This document shows, in pieces, positions 8,062-17,800 of a stretch of 64,000 bases of DNA. Each line of letters starts with the position of its first letter. The stretch's first letter is position 1. The notes below the pieces were generated by a model. It searched no databases, was not told where the DNA came from, and worked only from the letters and a program-made list of their open reading frames with translations. A program made the position numbers and the translations under genes. Origin of the DNA: Luteolibacter sp. LG18 (GTDB lineage: Bacteria; Verrucomicrobiota; Verrucomicrobiia; Verrucomicrobiales; Akkermansiaceae); NCBI RefSeq assembly GCF_036322585.1, contig NZ_AP024600.1, forward strand, positions 2,418,001 to 2,482,000. The letters are read 5' to 3'.

Positions 8062-10092
8062 CTACTTCACCACCACGGCGGTGCCCGCCCGGCCTCCCGA
8101 GGGCAGGTCCACGGTGCGGGCCGCACTGCCGAGGGTGACTTGCAGCGAGGTGAGTTTCTGGGTCGGATCGGCCACGCGTAGCTCGCGTTTCGCGGTATCG
8201 AGGAGGGCCACGCAGGGCTGGCCGACGGTCACCGGCGCGCCGGACGGGGTCTTGAAGGTGCCCGCTTTCCAGAAGGCCAGACCGGTGAGGTCCGGGGTGA
8301 TCTGGACGGCCTGGAGGTCGTCGGAGTTCGCCAGCAGCTTCATCCGCGGGGCCTCGCCCGCCGGGGAGAGGGCGTAGGCGTAGCGGGCGTTTTTCGGCTG
8401 GGAACCGTGGTCGAGCGTGAGGAGGAAGAGCGGCTTGGTGACATCGGCCTTCGGCGTGCCCGGGTTCCGGAAAACGCGGCTCCAGTTTCCGGTGGCGGGT
8501 CTGGAGGCGAGGGTGAGCGGGGCTTTTTCCAACAGGCTGTAGCGGAAGCCGCCGTGCTCGATCCATTCGAGGCCGGAGAGGGTGCCGGACACGGGCGTGG
8601 TGGGGCGGCCGTCCTGTTGGCCGTGGGGTGGTCCTTGGAGAAGGGATTGCTCGAGGGTGGTGACGACGTTCTCCTTGCCGTTGCCGGTGATGGCGGCCCC
8701 GAGGCAGACCACCGTGGTGTCGTTGAAAAACCACGCTTTGCGGGCGCTGGCACCATCGCGGGCATAGTCCATCACGGCGAGGCCTTGGCCGCCGTTCGAG
8801 AGGCCGCCGATGAAATCGCGCGGCACCGCCGAATGGCCGAGACGCGGGAGATCGTTCTGAGCGCAGGTGGTGCCGGGAAGTTTCCGCCAGTCCCAGACCG
8901 GGAAGATGTCCCGGTATTCGCCGCCACCGCGGTAGAGCAGCAGCATGCCATCGCCGAGGTGGTAGCCGGAGAGGTTCTCGTCGTTGACGATTTCCGCGCC
9001 GATCACGCGGTTCGATGACATTTTCAAGGTGGCGCACCAGTCGGCATTGCGCTGCACCATGCCATCGGAGCGCCAGAAGAAGCGGTTGCCAGTGAGGTCG
9101 TTGGGCGCGCCGGGTTGGTTGCGTTTCGCGGCGGCCTGATAGGCGGGAGCGCTGTCCCGGTCGAACTCGGCCGCGCACCCGAGGGCGCTGGTGATGGTGG
9201 ACGCCTTGCTCTCCGGCGCGCCGGGGCGGAACTGGCGGCCGCAGGCGCCGATGTCCATTACGCCGCGCCAGCAGATCCATGCCTCGCCATCGAGGAGGAA
9301 GTGCCGGTAGGCCTCCAGTTTCGTGGCCGGAAGGGCCCACGGCGTGCGGGTGAGCATGATCGCCCAGCGGCCGATCTCCACGGCGAAGGCCAAACCGTAG
9401 TTGCCAAACTGCTGCTGCGGCCCGTGCTGGTGGAAGCTGTGGTCCGGCTGGATGCCTTCCTTTTCGGTGACCTGCACCTCGTTCCAGATCACTCCGGAGG
9501 CCTCGCCCACCACCGCCTCATCGCGCTTGAGCAGGCCGAACATGAGGGTATTTCCCGCCAGCCACTGGCGGTTCTGGCCGGTCATGGCGATCTTCGAGCG
9601 CGGCATCAGCACCTCGGTGAGGAACCGCTTTTCCTCCGGCAGCAGGTCCTTGCCGAGCAGCAGACCGCAGGTGGCGAGCTCCTTCGGGATGCCGATGTTG
9701 TTGTACCACCAGTTCGGGCACTGGAGGTCGGCTTTGATCCAGAAGGCGAAGGCGCGGTGGACCGCGGCGAGGGTTTCGGCGCGGTTGCCTTCATTTTTGG
9801 CCACCGATCCGACCATCGCCCGCAACCGCCCCACGTGCTCGGCGGGTTGCCAGGCGGACCGGGCCTTGCCACCGTAGTCGATGTCCGGCCAGGAGCCATC
9901 CGGTTTCAAGCTGCGGATGGAGCGGTCCACCTTGGCGTCCGCGGGGCGGCCCTCGTTGGTGTCCTGCATCCCGGCTGCCGCCTTGCCCAATTGGAAATTC
10001 CGGAATTGGGCGATGGCGCGGTCCAGATCCGCTTCTGCGGCAGGGCAGACGGACGCGACGCAAATCCACAACAACGACAACCAACGGAGCAT
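8062..10092 (-). CDS. Secreted polysaccharide lyase family 8
   Basis: 676 residues with a signal peptide (MLRWLSLLWICVASVCPAAEA). PL8 enzymes cleave chondroitin, hyaluronan or xanthan by beta-elimination. The (alpha/alpha) toroid half carries NWWYNNIGIPKELATCGLLL, MTGQNRQWLAGNTLMFGLL and DHSFHQHGPQQQFGNYGLAF. The Asn of WWYNNIG, the His of HQHG and the Tyr of GNYG correspond to the conserved catalytic Asn-His-Tyr set. Beta-sandwich domains occupy roughly residues 380-676. The substrate cannot be read from sequence, but a sulfatase, hexosaminidases and a fucosidase in this window make a glycosaminoglycan plausible. Confidence 0.92.
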   Translation of the reverse strand: MLRWLSLLWICVASVCPAAEADLDRAIAQFRNFQLGKAAAGMQDTNEGRPADAKVDRSIRSLKPDGSWPDIDYGGKARSAWQPAEHVGRLRAMVGSVAKNEGNRAETLAAVHRAFAFWIKADLQCPNWWYNNIGIPKELATCGLLLGKDLLPEEKRFLTEVLMPRSKIAMTGQNRQWLAGNTLMFGLLKRDEAVVGEASGVIWNEVQVTEKEGIQPDHSFHQHGPQQQFGNYGLAFAVEIGRWAIMLTRTPWALPATKLEAYRHFLLDGEAWICWRGVMDIGACGRQFRPGAPESKASTITSALGCAAEFDRDSAPAYQAAAKRNQPGAPNDLTGNRFFWRSDGMVQRNADWCATLKMSSNRVIGAEIVNDENLSGYHLGDGMLLLYRGGGEYRDIFPVWDWRKLPGTTCAQNDLPRLGHSAVPRDFIGGLSNGGQGLAVMDYARDGASARKAWFFNDTTVVCLGAAITGNGKENVVTTLEQSLLQGPPHGQQDGRPTTPVSGTLSGLEWIEHGGFRYSLLEKAPLTLASRPATGNWSRVFRNPGTPKADVTKPLFLLTLDHGSQPKNARYAYALSPAGEAPRMKLLANSDDLQAVQITPDLTGLAFWKAGTFKTPSGAPVTVGQPCVALLDTAKRELRVADPTQKLTSLQVTLGSAARTVDLPSGGRAGTAVVVK

Positions 10093-10245
10093 GCGTGATC
10101 CATAACGTAGGGCGGCATCGGATTTTTGCAGGCAATTTTTCAGGAGTGGCGGCGGGAATGGCCCGCCTTTCTAACAGCGGAAGTGGAAACCGCGGTGGAT
10201 TTGCCAATCGCCGCGGGGCGTCGATCCGGTCATGGTGTTTCCGAG

Positions 10246-11049
10246 ATGAAATCCTCCATTCTCCTTTCCGCCCTCCTCGTCACCGCCGCCACCGCCGCCG
10301 AGCCGACGGTCAAGCTCGCCGGTCTCCAACTCGTCTGGGACGAGGGCGGCCAGTTCGGCATGTTCAAGACCCTGAACAGCGAGAAGGGCGCCACCGCGGT
10401 GCTGATCATCAGCTCCGACAAGCAGATGGTCGGCGTGAACACCGACAAGATGGCGGTGAAGTTCGGCGGAGCCACCGCCCAATCGCGGTTCTTCAACGCC
10501 GACAACTCGTTCACCAAGGATCACAAGTCCCTGCGCCTCGAGTTGAAAGCCACCGGGGCTTGGCAGGCCGCGGCGGACGGCACGGTGAAAATCACCGGCG
10601 AGATTCCGGTCGTTTATGCCACCGGCAAGGACGAGACCAAGAGCGAGGTCCTGGTGCCGAAGGAGGGCGCAGCGATCGCATTCCCCGCGGACAAGGCCGC
10701 CCAGTTGCCGACCCTGAAGGTGAAGTCCGCGGAGGTCCAGTCCGCTGGCTCCGGTTCGAGCGGTGCCTTCTTCGGCGGCGACAAGCATGCCTATGAGCTC
10801 ACCCTGACCACCAACCGCAAGCTCGATGAGTTCGCGGGCATCCGGTTCCTCACCAAGGACGGCCAGCCGATCGAGGCGCGCCAGACGATGAGCTCCTGGA
10901 TGGGCGGATTCGGTTCGGGCTCGGGCAGCATCACGTGGTCGTTCAAGGTGGTGCCGACCGAACTGGTCGTAGTGGTGGAAAGCTGGACCGGCCGCGAGGA
11001 GGGCAAGATCAAGGTCGACGTTTCCGCCGGAGCGGGCGGTCAGAAATAA
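10246..11049 (+). CDS. Secreted protein of unknown function
   Basis: 267 residues from ATG at 10246, with a short clean signal peptide (MKSSILLSALLVTAATAA). The mature protein is rich in beta-type sequence and Lys/Val. It has no cysteines or recognisable catalytic motif. A Gly/Ser-rich loop (MGGFGSGSGS) occurs about 40 residues from the end. Divergent from the PL8 gene with a 153-bp gap that could hold both promoters. I do not recognise the family. Confidence 0.65.
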   Translation: MKSSILLSALLVTAATAAEPTVKLAGLQLVWDEGGQFGMFKTLNSEKGATAVLIISSDKQMVGVNTDKMAVKFGGATAQSRFFNADNSFTKDHKSLRLELKATGAWQAAADGTVKITGEIPVVYATGKDETKSEVLVPKEGAAIAFPADKAAQLPTLKVKSAEVQSAGSGSSGAFFGGDKHAYELTLTTNRKLDEFAGIRFLTKDGQPIEARQTMSSWMGGFGSGSGSITWSFKVVPTELVVVVESWTGREEGKIKVDVSAGAGGQK

Positions 11050-11096
11050 CGGTCGGCGGGTTGCCTGATCTTTATGAGTGTCAACGGGGAGGTTCT

Positions 11097-11366
11097 GGAT
11101 CCCGAAGGGATCGCAGCTTCAGTAGCCGGTGGTTGAGGAGCCTCGGCGACGACACCACCGGACAGCCCGGATCAGGAATCGCACCCCGAAGCGGGTGCCA
11201 GCCACGTGCCCTGGCTCCGAGGGTGGAATGGGAGATGGAATTCCGCAGGCCTCCGAACCCGGCTGCGATCCCCTTCGGGATCAAATGATCTTTCCGCCTG
11301 AACCGGAGGTGTCGCCGCCGAGGCTCCTCAACCTCCGGCTACTGGGGCTGTCATCCCTTTCGGGAT
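11097..11366. repeat. Inverted pair of structured repeats filling the 11050-11565 gap
   Basis: Two copies of a roughly 65-bp element lie head to head: 11097-11161 on the plus strand and 11303-11366 on the minus strand, differing at only a few positions. Each contains a long hairpin. The stem is CCGGTGGT/ACCACCGG (11126-11133/11154-11161) in copy 1 and CCGGAGGT/ACCTCCGG (11303-11310/11331-11338) in copy 2, a compensated difference. Each has a small hairpin with arms ATCCC/GGGAT at its outer end, and another lies at 11268-11283. No gene is seen in this 516-bp gap; the rest is plain spacer before thrS. Confidence 0.75.
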
Positions 11367-11565
11367 GCAGAGTTCAAGAGGCGTATAAGGTCCAGGGCTG
11401 GTAGGGGGCAAATAAGGAGGCGTTCCGGAGAAAATTCCCGAAACGCGCGCGGTTTTCTGCCGCTGGGACCGGGGGCGGGGGAATCCCGGCTCTCTCCCGC
11501 CGCCACCCGATGGGTGGCGGGTTTGCCTTGAAAATCGGGCCGCGGGGTGTTTCATCCGCCGTCCC

Positions 11566-13443
11566 ATGTCAGCCGAACGGAAGACCCTCGACGAGCGCCA
11601 GCAGATGACGGACCTGGAGCGCCTGCGCCACTCCTGCGCCCACGTCATGGCCACCGCCATCCTGCGGATCTGGCCGGACGCCCAGTTTGCCTACGGTCCG
11701 CCGATCGAGACCGGCTTCTATTACGACTTCGAGATGAAGCACCGGATCACGCCGGATGACTTCGAGAAGATCGAGGCGGAGATGAAGAAGATCGCGAAGG
11801 AGAACCAGAAGTTCGAGCGCCGCGTCATTTCCCGAGAGGAAGCCAAGGCGATGGCCGAAAGCGGCCGTCTCGGCGGTCTCTCCGAGCGCCCGGGCAACCC
11901 GAGCCGCTTCAAGCTCGACCTGATCGACAAGATCCCCGAGGGCGAGGAGATCTCCTGCTTCCAGAACGGCGAGTTCATCGACCTCTGCGCAGGCCCGCAC
12001 GTGGGCTACACGGCGAAGTGCAAGAACGTGAAGCTGATGTCGGTGTCCTCGTCCTTCTACCTGGGCGATGAATCGAAGGGCAGCCTGCAGCGCCTCTACG
12101 GCACGGCTTTCGAAAACAAGGAACTCCTCGAGCAGCACCTGGTGCGTCTGGAGGAGGCGAAGAAGCGCGACCACCGCCGCCTCGGCCGCGAGCTGCACCT
12201 GTTCCATATCGATGAAGAAGTCGGCCAGGGCCTGATCCTGTGGAAACCGAAGGGTGCGCTCATCCGCCGCTCGCTCCAGGACTTCATCACCGCCGAGCTC
12301 GACAAGCAGGGCTACTCGCAGGTGTTCACGCCGCACATCGGCAAGCTCGATCTCTACCGCACCTCCGGCCACTTCCCGTATTACCAGGAAAGCCAGTACC
12401 CGGCGATCGCCGAGCGCGACGTGCTCGAAAAGCTCGCCGACGAGGACGCGACCTGCTCGCAGCTCATCAACGGCCTCTCCGACGGCACGTACGAAGGCTA
12501 CATGCTGAAGCCGATGAACTGCCCGCACCACATCAAGATCTTCGCGAGCGAACACCGCTCGTATCGCGATCTGCCGGTGCGCCTGGCCGAGTTCGGCACG
12601 GTGTACCGCTGGGAGCAGTCCGGCGAGCTCGGCGGCATGACCCGCGTCCGCGGCTTCACGCAGGACGATGCCCACCTGTTCTGCACGCCCGACCAAGTGG
12701 CGGAGGAAGTCACGAAGTGCCTCGACCTCGTGAAGAAGGTGCTCGGCACCCTCGGCATGGGCGACTACCGCGTGCGCCTTTCGCTCCGTGATCCGGAGTC
12801 CGACAAGTACGTCGGCAAGGCGGAGAACTGGGACAAGGCGGAGAACGCCCTGCGCAGCGCCGTGCAGGTGCTCGGCGTGGAATACACCGAGGAACTCGGC
12901 GAAGCCGCGTTCTACGGACCGAAGATCGACTTCGTGGTGAAGGACGTGATCGGCCGCGACTGGCAGCTCGGCACCGTGCAGGTGGACTACAACCTGCCTG
13001 AGCGCTTCAAGCTTTCCTACATCGGCGCGGACAATACCCAGCACACGCCGGTGATGATCCACCGCGCGCCGTTTGGCTCGCTGGAGCGTTTCACCGGCCT
13101 GCTCATCGAGCACTTCGAGGGCAAGTTCCCGGCGTGGCTCGCTCCGGAGCAGGTCCGCGTGCTGCCGATCTCCGAGAAGACGCTCGAAACGGCGGAAGCC
13201 GTGACCGCGAAGCTCGCCGACGCCGGCATCCGCGTCACCATCGACCGCGATTCCGACAAGATCGGCGCGAAGATCCGCAACGCCCGCCTCGAGCGCATCC
13301 CCTACATGCTGGTCATCGGCCAGCGCGAGGAGGAGGAAGGCACCGTTTCCGTCCGCCACCGTGACAAGGACGACCTCGGCTCGAAGCCCGTCGACGAGTT
13401 CCTCGCCGAGCTGAAGGCGGAGATCGCCGAGCGGCGGTTGTGA
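11566..13443 (+). CDS. thrS: Threonyl-tRNA synthetase lacking the N-terminal TGS domain
   Basis: Charges tRNA-Thr with threonine. 625 residues. The editing-domain motif HSCAH is at residues 22-26, about 50 residues earlier than in E. coli ThrRS, so the TGS domain is missing; no in-frame TGS coding lies upstream. The second editing motif IDLCAGPHVG, the class II motifs (YRWEQSGELGGMTRVRGFTQDD; MIHRAPFGSLERF) and the anticodon-binding domain (AWLAPEQVRVLPIS onward) are all present. An insertion of about 25-30 residues relative to E. coli precedes KPMNCPHH. Despite the usual thrS-infC-rpmI-rplT linkage, infC is 7.8 kb downstream. A strong terminator follows. Confidence 0.97.
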   Translation: MSAERKTLDERQQMTDLERLRHSCAHVMATAILRIWPDAQFAYGPPIETGFYYDFEMKHRITPDDFEKIEAEMKKIAKENQKFERRVISREEAKAMAESGRLGGLSERPGNPSRFKLDLIDKIPEGEEISCFQNGEFIDLCAGPHVGYTAKCKNVKLMSVSSSFYLGDESKGSLQRLYGTAFENKELLEQHLVRLEEAKKRDHRRLGRELHLFHIDEEVGQGLILWKPKGALIRRSLQDFITAELDKQGYSQVFTPHIGKLDLYRTSGHFPYYQESQYPAIAERDVLEKLADEDATCSQLINGLSDGTYEGYMLKPMNCPHHIKIFASEHRSYRDLPVRLAEFGTVYRWEQSGELGGMTRVRGFTQDDAHLFCTPDQVAEEVTKCLDLVKKVLGTLGMGDYRVRLSLRDPESDKYVGKAENWDKAENALRSAVQVLGVEYTEELGEAAFYGPKIDFVVKDVIGRDWQLGTVQVDYNLPERFKLSYIGADNTQHTPVMIHRAPFGSLERFTGLLIEHFEGKFPAWLAPEQVRVLPISEKTLETAEAVTAKLADAGIRVTIDRDSDKIGAKIRNARLERIPYMLVIGQREEEEGTVSVRHRDKDDLGSKPVDEFLAELKAEIAERRL

Positions 13444-13461
13444 GGCCACAGCTTGATTTCA

Positions 13462-13494
13462 AGCCCGCCACGGATCGCCGTGGCGGGCTTTTTT
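13462..13494 (+). terminator. Rho-independent terminator of thrS
   Basis: AGCCCGCCACGG (13462-13473) pairs with CCGTGGCGGGCT (13478-13489) around ATCG, followed by TTTTTT. Confidence 0.92.
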
Positions 13495-13507
13495 ATTCGG
13501 GGTTGCG

Positions 13508-13531
13508 TGTATATCTAAGTCGGTATATACA
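13508..13531. promoter_or_regulatory. Candidate VapBC operator
   Basis: TGTATAT-N10-ATATACA, a perfect 7-bp inverted repeat ending 6 bp before the vapB start. VapB antitoxins normally bind such palindromes over their own promoter, giving autorepression; binding here is inferred. Confidence 0.65.
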
Positions 13532-13537
13532 TCCCTC

Positions 13538-13759
13538 ATGGAAACGCGGGTTTTCAAAAGCGGCAACTCCCTTGCCGTCCGGCTGCCGAAGGAATTCGAG
13601 CTGCCTTGCGGGCGGGTCTCGATCCACCGGGAGGGACGTCGTTTGGTCATCGAGGAGGTCTCCGAGAATGGCTGGCCGGAGGGGTTTTTCGACAGCATCC
13701 GGATTTCCCGGAAGGACTTCGGCCGTGAAACGCCGACCTACCGGGAGAAGTCGCTGTGA
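13538..13759 (+). CDS. vapB: VapB-type (AbrB/MazE swapped-hairpin) antitoxin
   Basis: 73 residues. METRVFKSGNSLAVRLPKEF is the classical N-terminal DNA-binding swapped-hairpin of VapB antitoxins (V/T-F-K-S/N-G-x-S-x-A-V-R-L-P). The C-terminal half, rich in charged residues, would embrace and neutralise the PIN toxin. The gene overlaps vapC by 4 nt, giving translational coupling, and has a palindromic operator just upstream. It sits alone between thrS and a hypothetical gene, the isolated pattern typical of chromosomal toxin-antitoxin modules. Confidence 0.9.
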   Translation: METRVFKSGNSLAVRLPKEFELPCGRVSIHREGRRLVIEEVSENGWPEGFFDSIRISRKDFGRETPTYREKSL

Positions 13760-14157
13760 ACCGGCTGCTCGATACGAATGTCTGCATCGACGTGCTGCGG
13801 GGCCGGAAGAACGTGGTGGCGCGCATTTCGGCCTGTTCGCCGAAGGAGTGCTTCATCTCCGTCATCACGGAGTTTGAGTTGTTCCAAGGGGCCGCCCGGG
13901 CTCCCGTGGAGCGGCGGACCGATGAACACGCCAAGGTGGCCCGGCTGGTGTCGTGCCTTCCGATTGTTCCTTTCGATTCCGAGTGTGCAAGGATCGCGGC
14001 CCAGGTGAATGCCGATCTGCTTCATGCGGGGACGCCGGTCAGCATCACCGATGTGTTTATCGCGGCCACCGCGTTGCGGCATGGTTGGCCGGTGGTGACG
14101 AACAACAAGCGCGACTTCCAGCGCATTTCCGGTCTGACATTGGAAGACTGGCGTTGA
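13756..14157 (+). CDS. vapC: VapC-type PIN-domain ribonuclease toxin
   Basis: 133 residues, GTG start inside the vapB stop. PIN domains bind Mg/Mn through acidic residues and cleave RNA, in known VapCs often tRNA or the 23S sarcin-ricin loop. The acidic set is visible: D6 in LLDTN, E39/E41 in VITEFELFQG, D99 in SITDVFIAATA, and D120 in TNNKRDF. All look intact, so the toxin is probably active. The target is unknown. Cytoplasmic; neutralised by the neighbouring VapB. Confidence 0.92.
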   Translation: MNRLLDTNVCIDVLRGRKNVVARISACSPKECFISVITEFELFQGAARAPVERRTDEHAKVARLVSCLPIVPFDSECARIAAQVNADLLHAGTPVSITDVFIAATALRHGWPVVTNNKRDFQRISGLTLEDWR

Positions 14158-14195
14158 AATCCCGCGGGATTCGCGCAAGCTCCGCATCCCAAGCC

Positions 14196-14705
14196 ATGCC
14201 CTCCTTCACCGATATCTGGGAAATCACGCCGGAAACCGCACATGAGCGGGCGCGGCAGCTTGTCCCGGTGGATTCGTTCGTGTGGGATTTCGGCGACGAG
14301 GATTCGCCGCTGGGCAATGACATCGGCGCGGATACCTTCGCGGCGTATCTCGATTTCCGTAAGGAACAGCCGAAGGGCAAGGTCCAGGATTTCATCGCCA
14401 ACCTCTTCGACGTGTTCGAGCTGGAGGACGCGGACTGGGACCTGCTCGACCCGGAGGCGCTGCAGGAAGCGCTGGATGAGGACGAGGGCTTCAGCGTGGT
14501 CACGCGCGATGAATTCATCCTCGGGCTGGCCTTCGCGCAGTTGCTGGTGGAAGGCGAACTGGACGAGGTGGTGAAGACCCGCGCGATGCTGGCGCTCAAG
14601 CGCCAGTCGAGCGATGTGCTGATGGAATTCCACGAGGAAGAAGACACCGCGCCGATGCGCCGCGAGCAGCTCGATGAGCTGGCGGTGATCCTGGGCCGCG
14701 CCTGA
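14196..14705 (+). CDS. Acidic conserved hypothetical protein
   Basis: 169 residues from ATG at 14196, 38 bp after vapC. Strongly acidic (VFELEDADWDLLDPEALQEALDEDEG) and mainly helical, without signal peptide or membrane segments. I do not recognise a domain. It may be cotranscribed with vapBC but is not a known part of such modules. Confidence 0.7.
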   Translation: MPSFTDIWEITPETAHERARQLVPVDSFVWDFGDEDSPLGNDIGADTFAAYLDFRKEQPKGKVQDFIANLFDVFELEDADWDLLDPEALQEALDEDEGFSVVTRDEFILGLAFAQLLVEGELDEVVKTRAMLALKRQSSDVLMEFHEEEDTAPMRREQLDELAVILGRA

Positions 14706-14879
14706 GCTGGGCGGGTTTTACCCGCCTGCCACAAGGGATTCCGGCGTGATAACGCGCTGGGCTCCATGAGCTCTGCCTAACGGAATAGGGCAGAAAAACG
14801 CACGGAGGGCCCGTTGTGCCAACCGGGGGAATGAGTCAATCGAATGCTACCTATTTGTTGCATTCATTTTGACAAGCCC

Positions 14880-17800
14880 ATGAAAACCCCTCGTTTCTCT
14901 TTGTTTGCCTCTGTTTTCGCGCTGGTGATTTCCTCCCCCGCCCATGCCACCGACATTGTCTGGAATGGCAGCCTCGGAGCGGGTCCTTCGGTCTGGAACC
15001 TGACCACCAACTGGACCGGCAGCGTCATCCCCAACAGCAGCACCGACCGCGGTGACCTGCGGAAGGATTGGACCGCGGCCCCGACGTTGAATCTGACGGC
15101 GGCCACCACGGTGAATGGCATCTTGTTCGACGACACCGGGGCGTCCGGGGACGTGGCGATGACGCTCTCCAACAACTCGGTGGCGGGCAACACGCTGACG
15201 CTCGCGGGCACCACGCCGTCGATGGATGTCACCGGCTCGCTCTCGATCAGCGGCGTGCTCGCGGGCAACACCGCCTGGACGAAGACGGGCACGGGCACGC
15301 TCAACCTGGCCAACGTCGCCAACACCTCCACGGCCGGAGTGTCGGTGACCGGAGGCACCCTCCAGCTTGGAAGCCTCACGACCACCCAGACCTATGCTTT
15401 CGCGGGTACTTCGCTTTCGTTGGCGAGTGGCACGACCTTGTCGCTCGGGGGCAGCAGCGGAGGCACGATCACACACACCTACAATTTCGCAGGGCTGGGC
15501 ACCAATCCGATCAGCGTGACCGACGCGACCCTCAGCTTCACATCGACCAACGCCACTACCAAGGCTTTCAACGCGGCGCTGGCGTTCACGGGCACCAACA
15601 CGATCACCTACACGGCATCGAGCTTCACCCACTCCCTCAATCTCAACAAGGCGATCACCGGCAGCGGCACGCTCAACTTCAATTTCAGCGGCGGCGGCAC
15701 CCGCTCCGTCAACATCGCCACCGGCCTGACCAACAACTTCACCGGCGCGGTGGTGCTCAATACCGGTGCCGCGACCACCACCTTCAATCTGGGCAGCGCG
15801 CTCGGGGCTTCCTCCTACGAGGTTCGGAACGGTTGGAACCTGGTCAATGGCGTGGCCGGAGGCCTGAACAGCGCCAGCTCCATCTCGCTGGTGAACAGCG
15901 GTTCCGCCATCACGCTCAACAATCCGGTGGTGAATGCCGCGGCCACCCTCACCCAGGCTGCGAGCACCACCGTGACGGTGGGCACCGGCGCTTCGACGGT
16001 GGGCACGCTGACGGTGAACGGTGCCGCCACGGTGACGGGTACGACCGGCTCGTTGGCGTTCACCACCGCGAACCTCAATGCGGGATTGTCCGGCACGGGT
16101 ACGCTCGCTCCCGCGGTTTCCGGCACGATCACGAATGCCGCCGCCACGGCCACGCTGACGGTGGCCAACCCGATCGCGTTTTCCACCAGCGGGGTTTCGG
16201 TGGCGGTGTCGGACGTGTCCGCGGACGCCAATGCCGACCTGATTTTCAGCGGCACGCTGAGCGGCACCACCGGCTTCGCGAAAACCGGGGCGGGCACCTT
16301 GCGCTTCGCCGGTTCCGGCAACTTCGGCGGCCAGGTGGCGGTGAACAATGGCAAGATCGAGTTCCTCAGTTTCTCTCCGACCGGGGTGACCGGGGGCTTC
16401 AGCGGCACCGGCAACATCGACGTCAAAGGGACGTCCGTGGTCACGCTGGGCGGAAGCTCCACCGGCTACACCGGCACCGTGACGGTGGCGGATGGGGCAT
16501 CGCTGGGAGGAGAGGCGGTGCTGGGCGGTCCGCTGGTGGTGGGAACCTTGAATGGCGCGAAGCTATGGCCGGATGTGTCCACGCCGACGGCGGCGCTCAC
16601 GGCCACCGATGTGACGTTGAACGGACTGACGCCGATCCTTTTTCCCACGCCTCCCGCGCCGGGAACCTACACGGTGCTGAACTACACCGGGACCCTCAAT
16701 GGCTCGGCAGCGAATCTGGCCGCCAACTATCGCGGAGCCTCGCTCGACATGGGCACCGGCACGAACAGCGCCATCACCCTGACCATCGGGCTGCCGGTGT
16801 CGCTGTTCTGGATGGACATGGCGGGCAACCACACCTGGGACACGGGCACGTCCGCCAGTTGGTATCATGCCGGGGATGCGGATCGTTTCTACACCGCCGA
16901 TGTGGTGGTCTTCAATGATTACCCCGGCGTGATGCAGGACGTGGTGGTGGCGACAGAAGGGGTGGCTCCGGGGAGCATGACGGTCAGCAACAGCTCGGTG
17001 GACTACTCGTTCAATGGCGGGCCCATCAGCGGCGTGACCGGAGTGACGAAGGATGGCAATGCCTCCGTGACCTTCTCCACGCCGAACACCTATACCGGCA
17101 ACACCGTGTTGAACGGCGGCTCCATCCGCGTGGGGACGACCGGCGCGCTCGGCGCCGGGACCTTGTCGCTGGCCACTGGGGCGCTCACGACCGCGGGCTT
17201 GTCGGCGGTTTCGATTTCCAATCCGGTTTCCGTCGATGGAAACGTCACCCTTGGCAGCCCGACCTACACCGGCGCGTTGACCTTGTCCGGAAACGTGGCG
17301 CTCACCGCGAGCCGCACGGTGACGGTGGAGTCTCCGGTCACCCTTTCCGGTGTCGTCGGCGGGGCCTTCAATCTCACAAAGGACGGCGCGGACACGCTGA
17401 CGCTGACCGGCACGAACACCTATGGCAACACGACGGTGGCGGGCGGTACGCTGCAGGTCGGAGCGGGCGGAGCGGCCGGGGTGCTGCCTGCGGCGGCGAG
17501 CGTCAACAGCGGGACGACGCTGCGCTATTTCCGGAGCGATACCCCCACGCTGGCCAACGTGTTTTCCGGCAACGGCACGCTGGCGTTCAAAGGGACGGGT
17601 ACTTCCGCGCAATCGTCCTACAGCTTGACCGGCGCGAACACGATCACCGGCACGGTGGCGGCGGAAAACGGCGCGCGCGTCCAGGCGGATAACAGCGCGG
17701 GCACGCGCTACGGCACGGCGGTGGTCCAGGTGCAGTCCGGCGGGCAGGCGTATCTCTCCGCGGGCACCTTCGCCAATGATTTCAACATCGTCGGCAATGG

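Noticed and set aside
11569..13449. 626-residue minus-strand frame over thrS
   Set aside because: Codon-bias shadow of thrS; composition is non-native and no motif is present.
13756..14705. vapBC as part of a larger defence island
   Set aside because: Flanked by thrS and a hypothetical gene; no other defence gene is nearby.
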